Assembly (NCBI GenBank): GCA_018873245.2
Contig: JAEMBT020000008.1
Coordinates: forward strand, 11,073,172-11,137,171
Direction: 5' to 3'
Length of the DNA stretch: 64,000 nucleotides
Source: Archegozetes longisetosus
Taxonomy: Eukaryota; Arthropoda; Arachnida; Sarcoptiformes; Trhypochthoniidae
Numbering within the stretch: position 1 is the first letter of the stretch; the number at the start of each line of letters is the position of its first letter. This document shows positions 1-12,419 of the stretch, one piece after another. Position numbers and translations under genes: made by a program. The notes under the pieces are model-generated. The model saw only the letters and a program-made list of their open reading frames with translations. It was not told where the DNA came from and did no database searches.

Positions 1-66
1 CTGTTTTAACTTTTAATTATGAGTTTTATTCTCTATCACTTTCTTAATATTAGTTGAGATCAGGTA

Positions 67-446
67 CAATCGCACAAAAAAGTATACGTCAAACTATGCG
101 CTTAAAATACAACAAAAGCCAATAAGAGCTGAACAAAATAAGGGAAAGATTAAAGAAAAATAGTCATACCATATTGATAAGTTTTATTTGATATAGTAAG
201 TCTTATAAAAAAAGTTTACATATTTAAGGGAAAAGTGTTTACAAATGTTGTTTTGTGAAATTTTTAAAATTGTATAAGCAAAACGATTAATGTATGCAAA
301 AATTCGTTATTTTGTTTTGTCATAAGTTAGACTTAAACTCAGGTTGTGAAAGTTTTCTATGTATCAATTACTTTAATGTTAAAGTGATCCCTAAATATGC
401 TAGGCGCGAAAAAGCTCTATTTGACGTATACTTTTTCGTGCGATTG
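67..446. mobile_element. Non-autonomous element with 27-bp terminal inverted repeats
   Basis: Positions 67-93 and 420-446 are inverted copies of each other over 27 bases with about one mismatch (core CGCACAAAAAAGTATACGTC). The interior is AT-rich and non-coding. The size of about 380 bp and the clean ends fit a MITE. I could not assign a superfamily or a target duplication. Confidence 0.7.
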
Positions 447-506
447 TGCGAAGAGTAGTATAATTGGAACATTTATCAAAAAACATTTCGTAACAATCAG
501 TATCGG

Positions 507-802
507 CAGGTCAGTTGGGAGCATACTCCCAAAATGACACTTTCTTACTAACATTTTTTACATTCCTAGAGAGTATTACCTATATAAATATGGTTTATAA
601 TCACATTTGAAATTGGCGCATAAGCACTTTTATAGAAATTTTTGACTACTAAAAAACATAAACAGACTTTAATAATACTTAGCTATTTTCAATCGAAAAA
701 TGGAATGCATATAAATACTATATTTATTAATAATACTCGTTATGAGTGCAAAAAATGCTAGTAAGAAAGTGTCATTTTGGGAGTGTGATCCAAGCTGACC
801 TG
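507..802. mobile_element. MITE with about 50-bp terminal inverted repeats
   Basis: Positions 507-559 pair with 748-802 as inverted repeats. They share CTCCCAAAATGACACTTTCT and end in CAGGTCAG / CTGACCTG, with a few mismatches. The interior is AT-rich with no coding sign. No clear target-site duplication was seen. The stretch 803-1,040 beyond it holds nothing I recognise. Confidence 0.7.
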
Positions 803-1040
803 TGAACACTGTAAAAACTCAATATTTCGAATATTGCAATCAATATCTAATCTGAGCCCTACCACACACAATTTTTATGCAGATATAAATTCTCTGATTT
901 TAAATCAGTTTCTCATTCTTTTAAAATAGTTTGTCAAACAGTTATCTTTAAAATGCTTTATATTTTATGTAATGCTTTACTAATGCTTTCAAGGTTATCA
1001 CTGTATTAACGTTTGCTATGAAATGCGGCTCATATTTTAA

Positions 1041-1615
1041 AAGAATAACAATTCAGATCTATTTTGTTTATATAAGATATGTTAAAAGCTGGTAGAGTCA
1101 GTCTTTGAGCGGAGGCCTCAAGGAGAGGACCTCATTATGCCTCTAAATGAAAGTGAAAAAGGGTTAGAAAGAAGTAAAAATCTTTTAATATGTGAAAACC
1201 TTTAAATATGTTTATAACATTTTTATGTATCAATCAAAATATTGAAATCACGTCTAAACTTTATGTTATATTTCTTTATCTATTTGTTATTAAATATTAT
1301 TTTAAATACTTATAATTTTTAAGAAAATAAAAGATTGCAATCAAACAAAGTCTAATATTACTAAGATTTTAATAGAATATCTGTTTCAGAATTCTGGATA
1401 AATAGTTAATTTCAGTCTAAAGTTATGCGTTTAGGTTTATGAGCTCGAACCAGAACGGCATAACATAAATAATAACTTTAAAAATTAATTATAAGATTTT
1501 TGACAACAAATTCATATCCATAAAATATCGGGAGGAATGGTTATCATTAAATTCCTTAGAGCATATTTGTTGAAGGAATTCTATTCTTTTCGTAGATTTT
1601 CAAATATTAGAGTCA
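1041..1615 (-). repeat. 3' flank shared with NRF copy C3
   Basis: Read on the minus strand, this segment matches 37,475-38,050 downstream of copy C3. Shared landmarks include the inverse of GAGCTCATAAACCTAAACGC and the TATCTTATATAAACAAAATA tract near 1,060. It does not match the sequence downstream of copy C2. The similarity fades at about 1,040, which marks the outer end of the left duplicated block. No gene is visible in it. Confidence 0.75.
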
Positions 1616-4600
1616 TTAGTACTTTTTAGGTTTGTTGTGTTCAACCGTATTCTTATTGAAATCTTTACCGTCATCAGAATGATAATTAATCGATGGCTTG
1701 AATATTAATTTGCAAATGTTCACATAAGGGGCTTCAAAAGTACAATATAACAGGTAAGATAAAAATATCGATTGAACGGCATCAGCACATGCTATAAAAA
1801 CCTAAAATAGACAAAGCACAAATTTAAATCATCAAGATTTTAAAATTAAATTAAATTTATCAACCCACTAATACTCACAAAATTTTCTTGACTTAAGAAT
1901 ACTGGACTTCTTATTGTGCAAAAGTTATGCCAAATGGGAACGATATGTATGAGATATATGCAAAATGTTAAGCGACTCAATGGTTGCAAACAATCACTCG
2001 AGAGTAGTTTATTAATAAGGCCTCCTCTACCAGTCGCACATTCGTGACAAATCCACGTCACTCCTGATGACCATAAGACTCTGATTACACCAAACATTAT
2101 AGCAGTTTGTAATGGAGTATCAACAACTGTTTCACTTTGTGCTAAACCATAAGATGAAAAGGGTATTAAGATGATTAAGGGAAGCAATACTATCCATAAT
2201 GTCCAACGGGTCATCTAAATAGTTATTCAACAAAAAGTGTCTATGAATTTAATTCGTTGTTATTGCTGATACTTTCTCAAATCTTTTTTCTTACAAATTT
2301 TATGTTGATTTGAGTTTTTCTGATCAAAATTAAGCCTAGAATTACACCAAAGAAGTATGGAATCAAATGATTATAAGTCGCGAGTATAAATATTGTGACC
2401 TTTTCTGCTGGAAATCTTAATTTCAATAAAAAGTTGTTTAAGTCTTTATATGGAATGTAATCTTAATTGAGCTTTAGCAATTTTTTACTTATTTTCAAGA
2501 TGGAAAAAAATTGCTGGATTGGGAGCATCTGAAATACCCGCCAACACGATCAATACGGGAAGAGTGAAACCAAGAATTATCATTAAAACTATGTATAATT
2601 TGCTTAATACTGGTCTTCGATAATAGAAATAAATAATAAAATATAAAAGTATATGAAATTAAAAATCGCAACTTAAATACCACGTCCCGTTATTGCACTA
2701 TCAAATCCGAAGTTTAAATCAAATTGTTATATTTTAGTGATTCGAAATTTTGTATACCATGAAAGGAGGATTCATCCAATTGTTGATGAATAGTAGGTTA
2801 GTCCACCACGAGTTATAACACGGGTTATTTTGTCTGTGAATTGTGGGTGAAATAAAGGACCAGAACCAAACAACGGCCAAATTATTATGAAGCATAACAT
2901 TCCAACTGTTGGCGCACTGAATCTAATTTTAACATCGAGTTCATTATGAAGGTTTTAATTAGTTTTTTAACAGTTTTGATTTTTTAAACATAAATGACTA
3001 TCAAAATTTACTTTCAAAACAAGATTGCTCTGAAAAAGCAATCAATTACCTCAACCACCGAAGTAAAATAAATTGGAATATATTTATTGGATTCTTTTTA
3101 AAAACGGGTAAAATTGAGTATATAGCCAGAAAACCACTAAAAAGTCAAAACAATTTCAACAGAGTATAGAATATTTTATGCTAGATTGTTGTTTGATTGA
3201 ACGATACTAACCTGATTATAAAAAATGTTTCGACTGCTAATCCACCATTTGCTATCAAATGAGTTGTCAAATAACGAATCATTGTTCTGACATCCATTAG
3301 ACGTGAAAGAGGTGATACTTTTTCAGACATTGGGAAAAGAATCAGGTTCAGTGCATAGATATGACCAATAAGTATCCAAAATATTGATATAACTCTTAGG
3401 CCATGAATATATTTAAATTGTCCTTCTCTGTTCTTTGTTGTATTGATTTTAAATAATATTTTGTTATTATTCACAAATGAATAGCATTCTAAAAGTCTTA
3501 TAACAAATGATTCATTACTGAAGTTGAGATATTTCAACAAAGTTCCGATTACTATAAGAATCACGTTTACCGAAATGATGGTTCTTAAAAATAATTTCAA
3601 ATCAATAGTTCATTAAATTCAATTTATAGCTTGAAATGCAATAAAAAAATTTAGGCCCGTATGCACAATTCTATTTACAAAGATTTCAAGTCTTAAAACC
3701 GACTTTAAATCCGAAACGCGTTATAAACCTGATTGCACAACTAATGTTTAAAAGAGTTTTAGTTCAGTCTCGACTTGTGCATATCGGCCTTAAAGTTTAT
3801 CTCCGAAGAACTTTTCTATCAGTTTTTGCGTTATTTTTCAACTGAGATTACGATTTAAAATTTCAGGGATAACACGTTTATTTGCATTTCAAACATGATA
3901 TAGCATTAGTATACATAGCAATTTTTTGTCCAAATTTCAGAGGTTTTTCGTCAATGTCTTCTTGTGTGGAACAGTATTTCACTCTCAGTCTTAATTCAGA
4001 CAATGAGGTCAAGACTTACGTTTAATCATAAAGTAATAGAAAGCAATTGATAAATGACAAAACCTTTGATGCTTTCATTTTCAAAATCTTAGAATTTGAA
4101 TAGAGTTAAAACACTTACTCTTAGCCAATATCTGTTGAATCTCATTATCAGTACAAACGGATGGCAAACAGATCCCATTAGCCAAAGGAGCGAATCCATC
4201 CATTTTGACCCAATAGTTGATAACAGATTCATAATAATAATTCTGATATTTCGTGTTATTCAGATTTATTTTGTGCACTGGTTTTGGTGGACGTAATTCT
4301 AGGAAACAATACTTTCCACTGATGGGAAAACTATTTCTCTCATCCTTTATAGACAAACATTGGTCATAATCTCCGAATGATGAAAACGAACCGCTGACGA
4401 AACCTGAGGGCCAGCGACCCATTGAGTCCCACACTATTTGATAAAAGTTCGTTAACTAACATCAATTTAAAGTTAATCTATTTGAAAACCTCTGGAGAGA
4501 AAACATTGGAAAAGTTCTTTTCATGTATATTATGTACAAATATATTTACAATATTTAAACTGTGTGTAGAAATAGTTTCACTGACGAACTTTGACTTATA

Positions 4601-5061
4601 TTGTTGAAAATCACGCTCATCGTTAATATTCTATTAGTTAAGTCTAACGTTCGAAAACCATTTATCTTACAGTTGAAATAATTGAATTTGAAAACTTCTA
4701 TGTCTAACCTTAACTTAACAAGTTGCGAGTGTGATTTTCCACGAAAAGTCACAGTTCGGCGTTTAATATATCATTAGGTCTCACTTTTCAGAGCCCATTC
4801 ATCTTTTGTAGCTCTAAGTAATAGATGTTCAATACTTGTGATACATTCTGACGAAACATTCAAACCATTCTTGATAGAACCCAATTGAGCCAAGAGTTGG
4901 TCAGTTTGAGATTTGAAAATACTTTCAATATTGTCTAAAATCTTGATCCATTTCCCAGTATAGGAATTATTACTGTTATCACTATTATCGATACAATCAG
5001 TAGGACTCAGAAAAACGGTTGAAATAACCAAAACACTTAATATCTTTTTCAATAAACACAT
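1616..5061 (-). pseudogene. NRF-6-like O-acyltransferase, copy L (broken)
   Basis: Multi-exon relative of nematode NRF-6 (nose resistant to fluoxetine): an N-terminal NRF domain followed by a multi-pass acyltransferase-3 domain, membrane-located and linked in worms to lipid and drug handling. Exons that I can place are 4785-5061 (signal peptide, start MCLLKK), 4119-4433 (WDSMG start, Cys-containing NRF domain), 3212-about 3587, 3050-3136, 2758-2922, 2489-2697, 2295-2415, 1879-2214 and 1616-1801; a small exon near 3,920-3,982 is likely. Compared with its sisters, exon 2758-2922 lacks 4 bases (frameshift near 2824), and exon 2489-2697 has a TAA in place of the Gln codon after CDF. The copy is therefore a pseudogene. 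Its 5' half is almost identical to C2; its 3' half mixes C2-like and C3-like bases. Confidence 0.85.
3651..3793. mobile_element. 143-bp MITE in the NRF intron, L copy
   Basis: Short element with inverted ends TTAGGCCCGTATGCACAA and the approximate inverse TTGTGCATATCGGCCTTAA. The same element sits at the same intron position in C2 and C3, so it was present before the locus was multiplied. Confidence 0.65.
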
Positions 5062-5300
5062 AACTGAAGTCTTATGAGTATTTTTGAAATTATTGATTGA
5101 GACTATTAAAGATATAATTTAAAAATAATCCAGTTCTTAACCTGATCAAATGTAAAAATTGAACAATTAATTCACAAATTAACACTAAAGTTGAAATATT
5201 CTAATATCCGAGACTTTTACTTAAGAGTGTAGAAATTAGCACTAAAACTTAAAATAATATTAGAATTTATTATTAACAAAGTTTGTGTTATGAAAACAGG

Positions 5301-5307
5301 TTTTATA
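5301..5307 (-). promoter_or_regulatory. TATA-like box of NRF copy L
   Basis: TATAAAA on the minus strand about 240 bases before the start codon. It is conserved at the same place in C2 and C3. A 5'-leader intron probably lies between: a CAG|GTTAAG donor and a TTCAG acceptor two bases before the ATG are both present in all copies. Confidence 0.4.
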
Positions 5308-5639
5308 TATTTCTCATGGATTTTATTGAATGAAAAATAACACTGAATTAAAGAAGAACATGATATTTTAAAGTAAAATTAGTTCATTACTTGGGCATGT
5401 GCTTAGTAAATGTAGGTTGTGCCTGAAGGTGTTGATAGTTCACTTTCTTTAAAGATTGGGTTATGTGTTTAGTTGATAAATATCAAGGAATGATTCTTGT
5501 AACTAATGAAATATTAATGCGAGTTATAAATATGGTTAAAAGGTAATTAATTATAAAATCAAGATAAAAAATATTAGAATCTCATACGAATTAGATTCAA
5601 GTTAGGTATAAATACTTTAGCATTAGTACTTGAATTTTA

Positions 5640-6650
5640 AAAAGTTATTGATTTAAAAAGAAAATCAAAACTGTAAATCATATAAAAGATTTCGTTGTCA
5701 AGGTCCTATGTCATAAGATTACATTCAATTAAATCAGAGGTAACGAGACATGCAGTCAATTAATTGGAGTTTTAGATCTTAGAAAGAAACTATATTCACA
5801 TTTTTGTAGAAATTGTTTATGGACTAGTTCTTTTGAGAGAGTTTGTTCCTATTTATGTTATTGTCTTTTAATTTTTCAATCTCTTGGCCGTAGATCATGA
5901 CGTTACTTTTAGACTGTTTACGAATGTCTACAAGTGTCTGTCATAACCACCATTTTGTCCTTTTATAGAAGGTAGTCAATCAATTTTCTAAATAATTAAT
6001 GTTCTTAATCTGAAAGAATCATATTATAATAGTAAATAGTGTATTATAATAGATTCCAAAAATAAAGTACTCAATATAGGTAAGGCTTAAGTTCAAAGTT
6101 TTGCAAAATTTCATACAATTAATAATTTGAAGCTGTTTGATTTCAAAAACTGTGTAAAACCCATTTAACACGTTTCTGGTCAGAGGAAATTACGTTCAAA
6201 GAAGATTTGATCCTTTTTTAAGTATTCTAGTATTCATGTCTAAGGTCGAACTCGTTTAGTATTCTTTCTGTTCGTAAGTCGTTAAGTGTGACACCAAAAT
6301 GTTTTTGATACCAATCAATTAATTTATGATTGAAGGAGAAATTATCACTTGATTTAAACTTATTCAAAGCACTTGCATTTAGGCCGTTCTTTAAGTTTAA
6401 GAAAATGTAGTTGGACAAGGCTTAGAGAAAGATAACGAACTTGTATTGCATAGTCTGCAACTGTTAAACTCACTTAAAAATTGAATACAATATTATATTT
6501 CTTTATTATTAAGATCGTGTGTGTAACATATGAATGTCTAATTGAAATAGAGTGAAAGCTCATAGATGACTTAATTTGAACATGCCAATAATAATCTACT
6601 TACACTATTTGCAATTCATTCTTTATTAAGTATTAAAAATAGCCTAAATT
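5640..6650. repeat. NRF upstream block, L copy
   Basis: Upstream block present in four versions. It is nearly identical (inverted) in the right arm at about 25,130-26,140. A diverged direct copy lies in the spacer, split into 12,040-12,360 and 15,430-16,040. Its promoter-proximal portion recurs upstream of C3 from 32,468. It contains the short reading frame at 6227-6418. No promoter function is demonstrated. Confidence 0.7.
6227..6418 (-). other. Unrecognised conserved short reading frame, L copy
   Basis: A 63-residue frame without an ATG start. The part NKFKSSDNFSFNHKLIDWYQ and the following LNDLR..RILNEFDLR recurs with substitutions at 15614-15853, where the frame also stays open. It is possibly an exon or a relic of a gene; I do not recognise the family. 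Confidence 0.3.
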
Positions 6651-7014
6651 GGACTACTAGACATACAATAACCACAATTTTTACTTTATTGAATTCTAAT
6701 TTATTTGGCTATTATGACGTGTCTATGAATGTTGTATCGTTTTATTGTGAACGTTTCTTTAATAAGCTGACCTTTTAGCGGTCCGACAACACATTCACTA
6801 CATATCTATTGAAAAAGTTTGCTGTTTCATCCATAATTAAATAACATCATTTTTCAATTATAGCTTTAATTTTCTCATCAACTGTTTCAACAATAGTTTT
6901 CACAAAAATACCAACGCCTAGTGTGTATCCATCACCTGAACACTTAAAACCTTGCTTTTGTGATCAAAATATTCCGTACTTAACTTGTGAAAAACTATAG
7001 TCAATACAAAGTTA

Positions 7015-7770
7015 GTGGCAAGTATTTGGCTTAAATTGAATGTTAACAATAGTTTTGATTCGTTAAATATTCGCGAAACAAATATAACTATAAGTAGAGA
7101 TACGTTTATTAGCATTAAATTTGAAAATGTTCAAAATAATAATAAACTTAAGAGTTTAGATACGAAAGCAATTAATGACAAGAAAGAAATTAATAGTATT
7201 GTTTTGAACAATAATTCTAAAAGAAATGATCTGAATAAATTTGTTTTGATGAGAATTTTGAATCCAAGTGAAATTGATTTGAGTAGAAATTGTTTTAACA
7301 CTTCGTCACAACTGTGGGGTAAAATTTGCCCTAACGTTGCAGTGCTTTGTGTTTACTATATGTGTCGCAGTCCTATAATGTCGCTACTAGCAATTTGAAC
7401 CGCTGATGACTCGATTCTGATAACATTCAATCTAACCTGGAACAGATGCAAAGCGTGGAAAACGCGTGGTAACATTTTACCCCACAATTAATTTTACGTT
7501 TTCGGAAGTTAAGTTGTTACGAAGGGTTAAAGGATTACTTCTGAAGCAGTCGCTGATGAAAACGGTGAGATAGCGTATATAACTAAGTTTCTAAAGCTAT
7601 ATTATAATAGAATCGAAACTATAAGTTTGAATGCTTTTATCGGTTTAACAAAATTGACTTACGGTTAGATCATAACTTGACTAAAACTCTAGAAGACTAT
7701 AGTTTTAAAGAAAATGTATCTTCCAAACTTATCTTTTCTCAAAACATTCAGAATTGAGAAAATAATAACA
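7015..7770 (+). pseudogene. Leucine-rich-repeat protein relic, left arm
   Basis: The plus-strand frame 7015-7398 has LRR-like spacing (LKSLDT, INSIVLNNN, EIDLSRN). After a break, the segment near 7,578-7,668 reads a textbook repeat, LKLYYNRIETISLNAFIGLT followed by KLT, and then a stop. LRR-like residues continue to about 7,770 in another frame. The frame changes and stops show it is decayed. The parent was probably an extracellular or membrane LRR protein; the exact family cannot be told. Confidence 0.6.
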
Positions 7771-7993
7771 TTTTTTCCCTTAGTATTTTGCTTGAGCCAG
7801 GGTCAAAAAATGATTGATTTATTTCTCAATGGATTACACTTTAATTAGGATAATATTGCCATATGATGACAAATAAAAAATAAAAATAATCATTTAACAC
7901 GTAGATTTAAAGTTTGTTAAGAGCCCTAAGGACAATAGTATCATAAATGGTGAAAACTCTAGACATTCTATACATAAAATGCATAAGTCGATT

Positions 7994-8194
7994 CTAGAGA
8001 TAAAATGTGAAGAGTATATGTTTATATTCTGGCATCACAGTAACCGTGAAACGAGTAAAAAAATTACACTTAGCAAAACACAGGCGGAGAAAACAAGTAT
8101 CCATAGGTTGATTTTGCAAAATAATTAGAAATACGCTCACAGAATTTGCAATGAGTAGCTTCTGATTAATTGAATAGATTTGATGGAAAATCAT
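7994..8194 (-). other. Short reading frame, 66 residues, left arm
   Basis: ATG-initiated frame, identical in the right arm at 23588-23788. It has a hydrophobic stretch (SVSVFLIIL) and several Cys residues. It matches nothing I recognise, and identity between arms only reflects recent duplication. It may be non-coding. The remaining 7,771-7,993 and 8,195-9,690 show no gene. Confidence 0.2.
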
Positions 8195-9689
8195 ACTAAT
8201 TCGACTTGTTCAACATATCCGCAATAGTTACGTATCTGTCTTTGAGTCATTTGTGATGACTGTGAGCTTCCTTGAATTTGGTCAGAATAGATAAGTCTGT
8301 ACTGTTCAGTCAAAAACTATGTGGTTTGTAAGCCTCAACATAGTAACTGTCTGATTTTCTAACCAGAACCAGTAGTGCAATAGTGGTATATCATTGACTT
8401 GATAGGTCTGAAACGTAAAGTCAAACTGCATAAAATAATTCAATATGATAAGGATAAAGCAATTAGTTAATTTCTATGCTATACATATGAGGCAAATACT
8501 GATTGTCGCCTATCTTAGTTGAGTGCATATCTGCGAAATACCAACGCATATATTTGGGTAGTTCTGCAAAAATCCTGTTTCACTTACTTTTAATAACTTG
8601 ATTGACAAAATGATTGAAACTAATTTGAAAATTATGAGCCAAACATCTTTTCTATATAAACTTTAGTAGTTGTAGGTTTGGAATGATATCTTTCAATTAA
8701 ATCTGAGTTAATTAATTGTAAAGAAAGCTAAAAATTATTTACATATGAAGAATATTGTGACTTATTTTAATCTTTAGTTACTTTGATCAGTTTTTATGAT
8801 TGATTTAGTACATTAATAGATAAAACCAAATCTCAAACTGGTCGTAAACGGATACACATACATAAACATTTATCTTTATGTTGAATATTTAAGTATTGAA
8901 TTACTTTATGTGTTGTCCATGTGAGATATAATCATTTTCGAGATTTTAAAATTCAACATTTATTCCACAATTCACAGTGTAACTGATATGTCTGGATCAT
9001 AGAAATAGTTTTAAATTTACATTTCAGCTCTGATTTGAACTCAAGCCTTAATCTGTATCTCAATGTCTATTTAATTTGGTTTAATTGCCTATTTTTCCAG
9101 CTGGTAATCTAGTGACCATTCGGTAACGACCACTAAAAATTCTTTAGTGAATCACAAGAATTTAGGCTAATATACAATTATGATAATCAGTTTATTTTTG
9201 ACAATTGTTGTGATAATTGAAACAAATATCTGAATGATAGAAACACCTTGTCATATGATATTAGGAAGCTATGCATAAACGATGTGAGTAGAAAGCAGAT
9301 CAATACTCATTCGCCATTAGGTTACAGAACAAAAGGATAGTGAAATTGTGAAAATGTAAGGAAGAGACAATTAAGTTTCAAAGTTGTTCGGATGTGTTTC
9401 ATGCAGAGCCTCATTGTATGTAAATTATGAATTTTTATACTATAGGAGAATATTATAGCAGCTCTAATATATTATCTTTGAAGATTTGCATTTATATCCG
9501 TAGTCATGTTAATTAAATGAAAAAATGTCATTCGAATCATTATATGTCAAAATGATTGACAATATTGTTCATCTGATTTGATTAATCATGTATAAACTAT
9601 TATATTCGAGTAGTAGAGTAGTGGGTGAGTTAATGTCCAAAGTTCTGTGGATAAAAGGAATAAAATTAAAGTTTGTTTAGACACTAGTT

Positions 9690-10195
9690 TTGAAATTTTT
9701 TGATTTTATAAATCTCGGTCTCGTCTCAGTCTCGTGTAGTCGAATACAATCTCGTCTCATCTCATATTTCTTTCTAAATTTTAAATCTTGTACCGTCTCG
9801 TCTCGTGAATTGGAGGAGCACTTATCTTAATCCTAAGATTAGGGCTGATGTTTCATGTTAAAATATTTCAAAATTATGCATTTTAGTTTGAGTAGTTTAT
9901 TTAAATTGTAATTTTGATATAAAATCAATTTATTACTGCAAAAATGAGTTTAAGTAAACTTGATATTCAAATACTCGCTAAAGAACAATGTGAAAGAAGG
10001 GAAAAAATTCCTTTGAACACTGAACACATCGATCAATTAATTTTTATTCAAAAGCATCAAAATTTGTATTTATTTCTATGTAGTAAACAATTTTTATTCA
10101 ATAAATTTTTTCTTATCCATCTCGTCTCGTTCCGTAAATATTTTAAGAAACTCATCTCATCCGTCTCATTAGACGAGATCTCGTTTTTGTGACTA
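9690..10195 (+). mobile_element. CTCGTCTC-rich non-autonomous element, left arm
   Basis: Both ends are rich in CTCGTCTC-type words (9,716-9,815 and 10,115-10,190). The middle carries an ATG frame at 9944-10192 starting MSLSKLDIQILAKEQCERRE, an unknown protein. The same element is in the right arm (21,585-22,090). A diverged relative with matching end sequences lies at 49,855-53,270. Exact ends and superfamily are unresolved. The rest of the arm, 10,196-10,785, contains only an unremarkable frame at 10483-10830. Confidence 0.5.
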
Positions 10196-10929
10196 GTACA
10201 AACCAAAAACTTTTAAGGCAATCACGAAATATTGTCGAGTTCAATCAATCGTCTATTCCTATGAGGAAAACACAATACAGGTATTGAGAACAATTAATTT
10301 AAAGTGCAATTACTAAACTCAAAAACACAAGACATCAAAGCTGTAAAGTGCCTCCCATCCAGTTGAATTTGATTTTGAACTTTTTAATTTAAGCATGTTT
10401 TAGTATAACTCATAGTATACTACAGTATAATGAATTAGGCCTAACTTTCTAATAGTCAATAAGGCGTATTGGTTCAATTGTTTTAAAATATCCGAACTTC
10501 ACTGTATTCGAAAATTTTTAATTGTGAAATCATGATAACACAATTGATTTTCTCAAAATTGACGTGATTTTTCTTTAAAAAACTCTTACAGTTAATAACA
10601 AACGAAATGTAATGAATAGACTTTAATTGCAGTGGCGGACAGCATCGTTTACGGATTGCCGGCATGAATACCGAAGTCTGATACGCATAATGAATTTTTA
10701 CATAGGCAGGAAAGCTGAAAATAGAGAAAACCCTGTTCTCATATCGTATTTTTCTGCAGTCCTCCTGAAACACACTCAATCTCATTCGTAAGGTGTTATA
10801 AATTAGAAAAACTGTAGCTGTGCGTAACACGAGCTTTTCTCATTATGATACAAGAAAGTGATACATTTGTTTTAACAATTTAATTTAACCACTATAACAA
10901 ACACTAATAGAGTATGACTGTTCCCAGGG

Positions 10930-11430
10930 AAAAGAAAATTCGTTCGAACTGATAAGAATCCACTGAAATTGCATGTATGGGGCTGTTTTTGTTCTTAAGG
11001 TTTCGGGTCTAGCATTTGTTTAACACATGCCCACATAGACTCAACGGCCCACACATGTACAATTTATATCGGAAGGATCTTCTACCAACAGCGGCCTGAC
11101 TTTTCCCTGGATTCCATAACTGGATTTTGCAGGAGGACAACGACCCGAAACACCGATAGAGAATAGCAAAGAATTAGGAAGCGGAAAATGGGATTCTGGT
11201 TTTGTAATGTCCATCTATGTCACCCTATCAAAATCTCATAGAACACGTTTGGTAGATTGTAAAGATGATTATACGCAGTAAAAGTTTAGGACATTACGAA
11301 ATCTGAAGTCAGAAATAACTAAAGTTTGGAATCAATTGACTTCTGATCTTTCCCAAAATCTAGTCGATAGCATTCAAAACCTAATTACAGCTTTAATTAA
11401 AGCTGAAGAGGATTATACTTTATATTAGGA
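10930..11430 (+). pseudogene. Tc1-like transposase relic (plus strand)
   Basis: The plus strand keeps Tc1/mariner landmarks across several broken frames: KLHVWGCF, then QEDNDPKHR (around the second catalytic Asp), SPYQNLIEHVW (the DD34E glutamate region) and a C-terminal LVDSIQNLITALIKAEEDYT. Multiple stops separate them, so it is inactive. No terminal inverted repeats were identified. Confidence 0.65.
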
Positions 11431-11619
11431 TTAGAGTATTCGATTATGTTTGTAATTACATAGTTAAAAGTTTAATAAAATTCTTTTAAGCACAATCAAG
11501 GATACGTAAATGATACTGTACACTACTGTAATATAAAGTTGCCATAAATGAATTGAGAAAATTAAATTAATTCTAATTTATCCCCACATTATAGTTAAAA
11601 ATACATTATTAATACTTCA

Positions 11620-11830
11620 TTTTTGCTCCCTTTTTATTAATACAGATTTGAATTGTCAGCGGCATACTATTAATTAAAGACTCCAATGAGCTAAAGCCTA
11701 TTGAGTCCCAGACTTTTCGAATGTTTGTAGCCTATTCTTTCATGTATCTCGAATCTAATTTTTCTAAAATCCTTCAAATAGGGCGAGATACAGATTTCCC
11801 AATATCATTTGTGGAATCTTCGCTTTTGAA
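11620..11830 (-). pseudogene. Second Tc1-like transposase relic (minus strand)
   Basis: The minus strand reads IRKVWDSIGFSSLESLINSM and then a lysine-glycine tail, which is the usual C-terminus of Tc1-like transposases. An in-frame TAG precedes it. It lies opposite in orientation to the relic just upstream, so it is a different insertion. The stretch 11,830-12,040 holds nothing recognisable. Confidence 0.5.
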
Positions 11831-12039
11831 GGAAAACAAGTGTCGAATAAGGCGCTAACTGTATAGGGCTAGCTATATTTATAGAGTATAAGTAAACAGT
11901 AAAGAAAATAACTAGACCTATAATAAGCAATAACTTATAAAAATGTTGCTCTATATTCGTTTGTCCTTGACCAAATCACTAACTCTTGAAAAATAATGAC
12001 TGGTAAAAACTTTATAAAACTCATGATTCCATAACAGAA

Positions 12040-12360
12040 TTATAAAACGTCACATCAAGGTTATTGATTTAAGAAGAAAATAAAACTGTAAACGATGTAA
12101 AGGATTTTCATCGTGAAGGTGCTGTCTTAAGATTACCTTCAATTAAACCAGAGGTAATGAGAGGTGCGGCCAATTTATTGGAATTAGAGATCTTGGGAGC
12201 AAATTATAATCATGTTAGCTCTCAGACTGTTTATTAGTGGATGGAAGTGTCTTTCATAGCCGTTGTTTTATCCTTTTATATAAGGCAATCAATCAATTAT
12301 CTAAGTAATTAATGTTTTCAATTTGCAACAAATCATATTATAACAATAGTTAAGGTTTTA
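12040..12360 (+). repeat. Diverged copy of the NRF upstream block, first part
   Basis: Direct, diverged copy of 5,640-6,030, with shared runs such as GTTATTGATTTAA, GATTACCTTCAATTAAA and CAATCAATT. The homology resumes at 15,430 after the Ginger-like element and a short relic. This shows an older duplication of the NRF upstream region between the palindrome arms. Confidence 0.65.
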
Positions 12361-12419
12361 TAATTGTCCCCCTATTTGTGTGTCACGTTATTTATGAATT
12401 AATTATATGTTAATATATA

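Larger units (their letters stand above)
2700..10785. repeat. Left arm of the large inverted repeat
   Basis: Collinear inverse copy of 20,994-29,075. For matched landmarks the sum of left and right coordinates stays at 31,777-31,787 across the whole arm, so there are almost no indels over 8 kb, and base differences are rare. The arm holds the 5' part of NRF copy L, the LRR relic and the CTCGTCTC element. The inner end lies in ATGAGATTGAG at about 10,785. Confidence 0.9.

Noticed and set aside
4096..4296. 66-residue frame opposite the NRF exon, repeated at 27483-27683 and 34785-34985
   Set aside because: It is the antisense shadow of the conserved second NRF exon; it is repeated only because the exon is.
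6918..7115. Frames antisense to the LRR relic (also 24666-24863)
   Set aside because: They overlap the LRR-like frame on the other strand and contain only hydrophobic low-information sequence.
10483..10830. 115-residue frame, with an antisense counterpart in the right arm (20919-21152)
   Set aside because: It lacks recognisable motifs, crosses the palindrome border (10,785), and its sense and antisense frames look equally plausible, so coding is not supported.
11690..11735. VWDSIG on the minus strand looked like the start of the NRF second exon (WDSMG), suggesting a fourth NRF copy
   Set aside because: The following residues (SSLESLINSM and a KKG tail) fit the C-terminus of Tc1-like transposases much better, and no other NRF exon is nearby.
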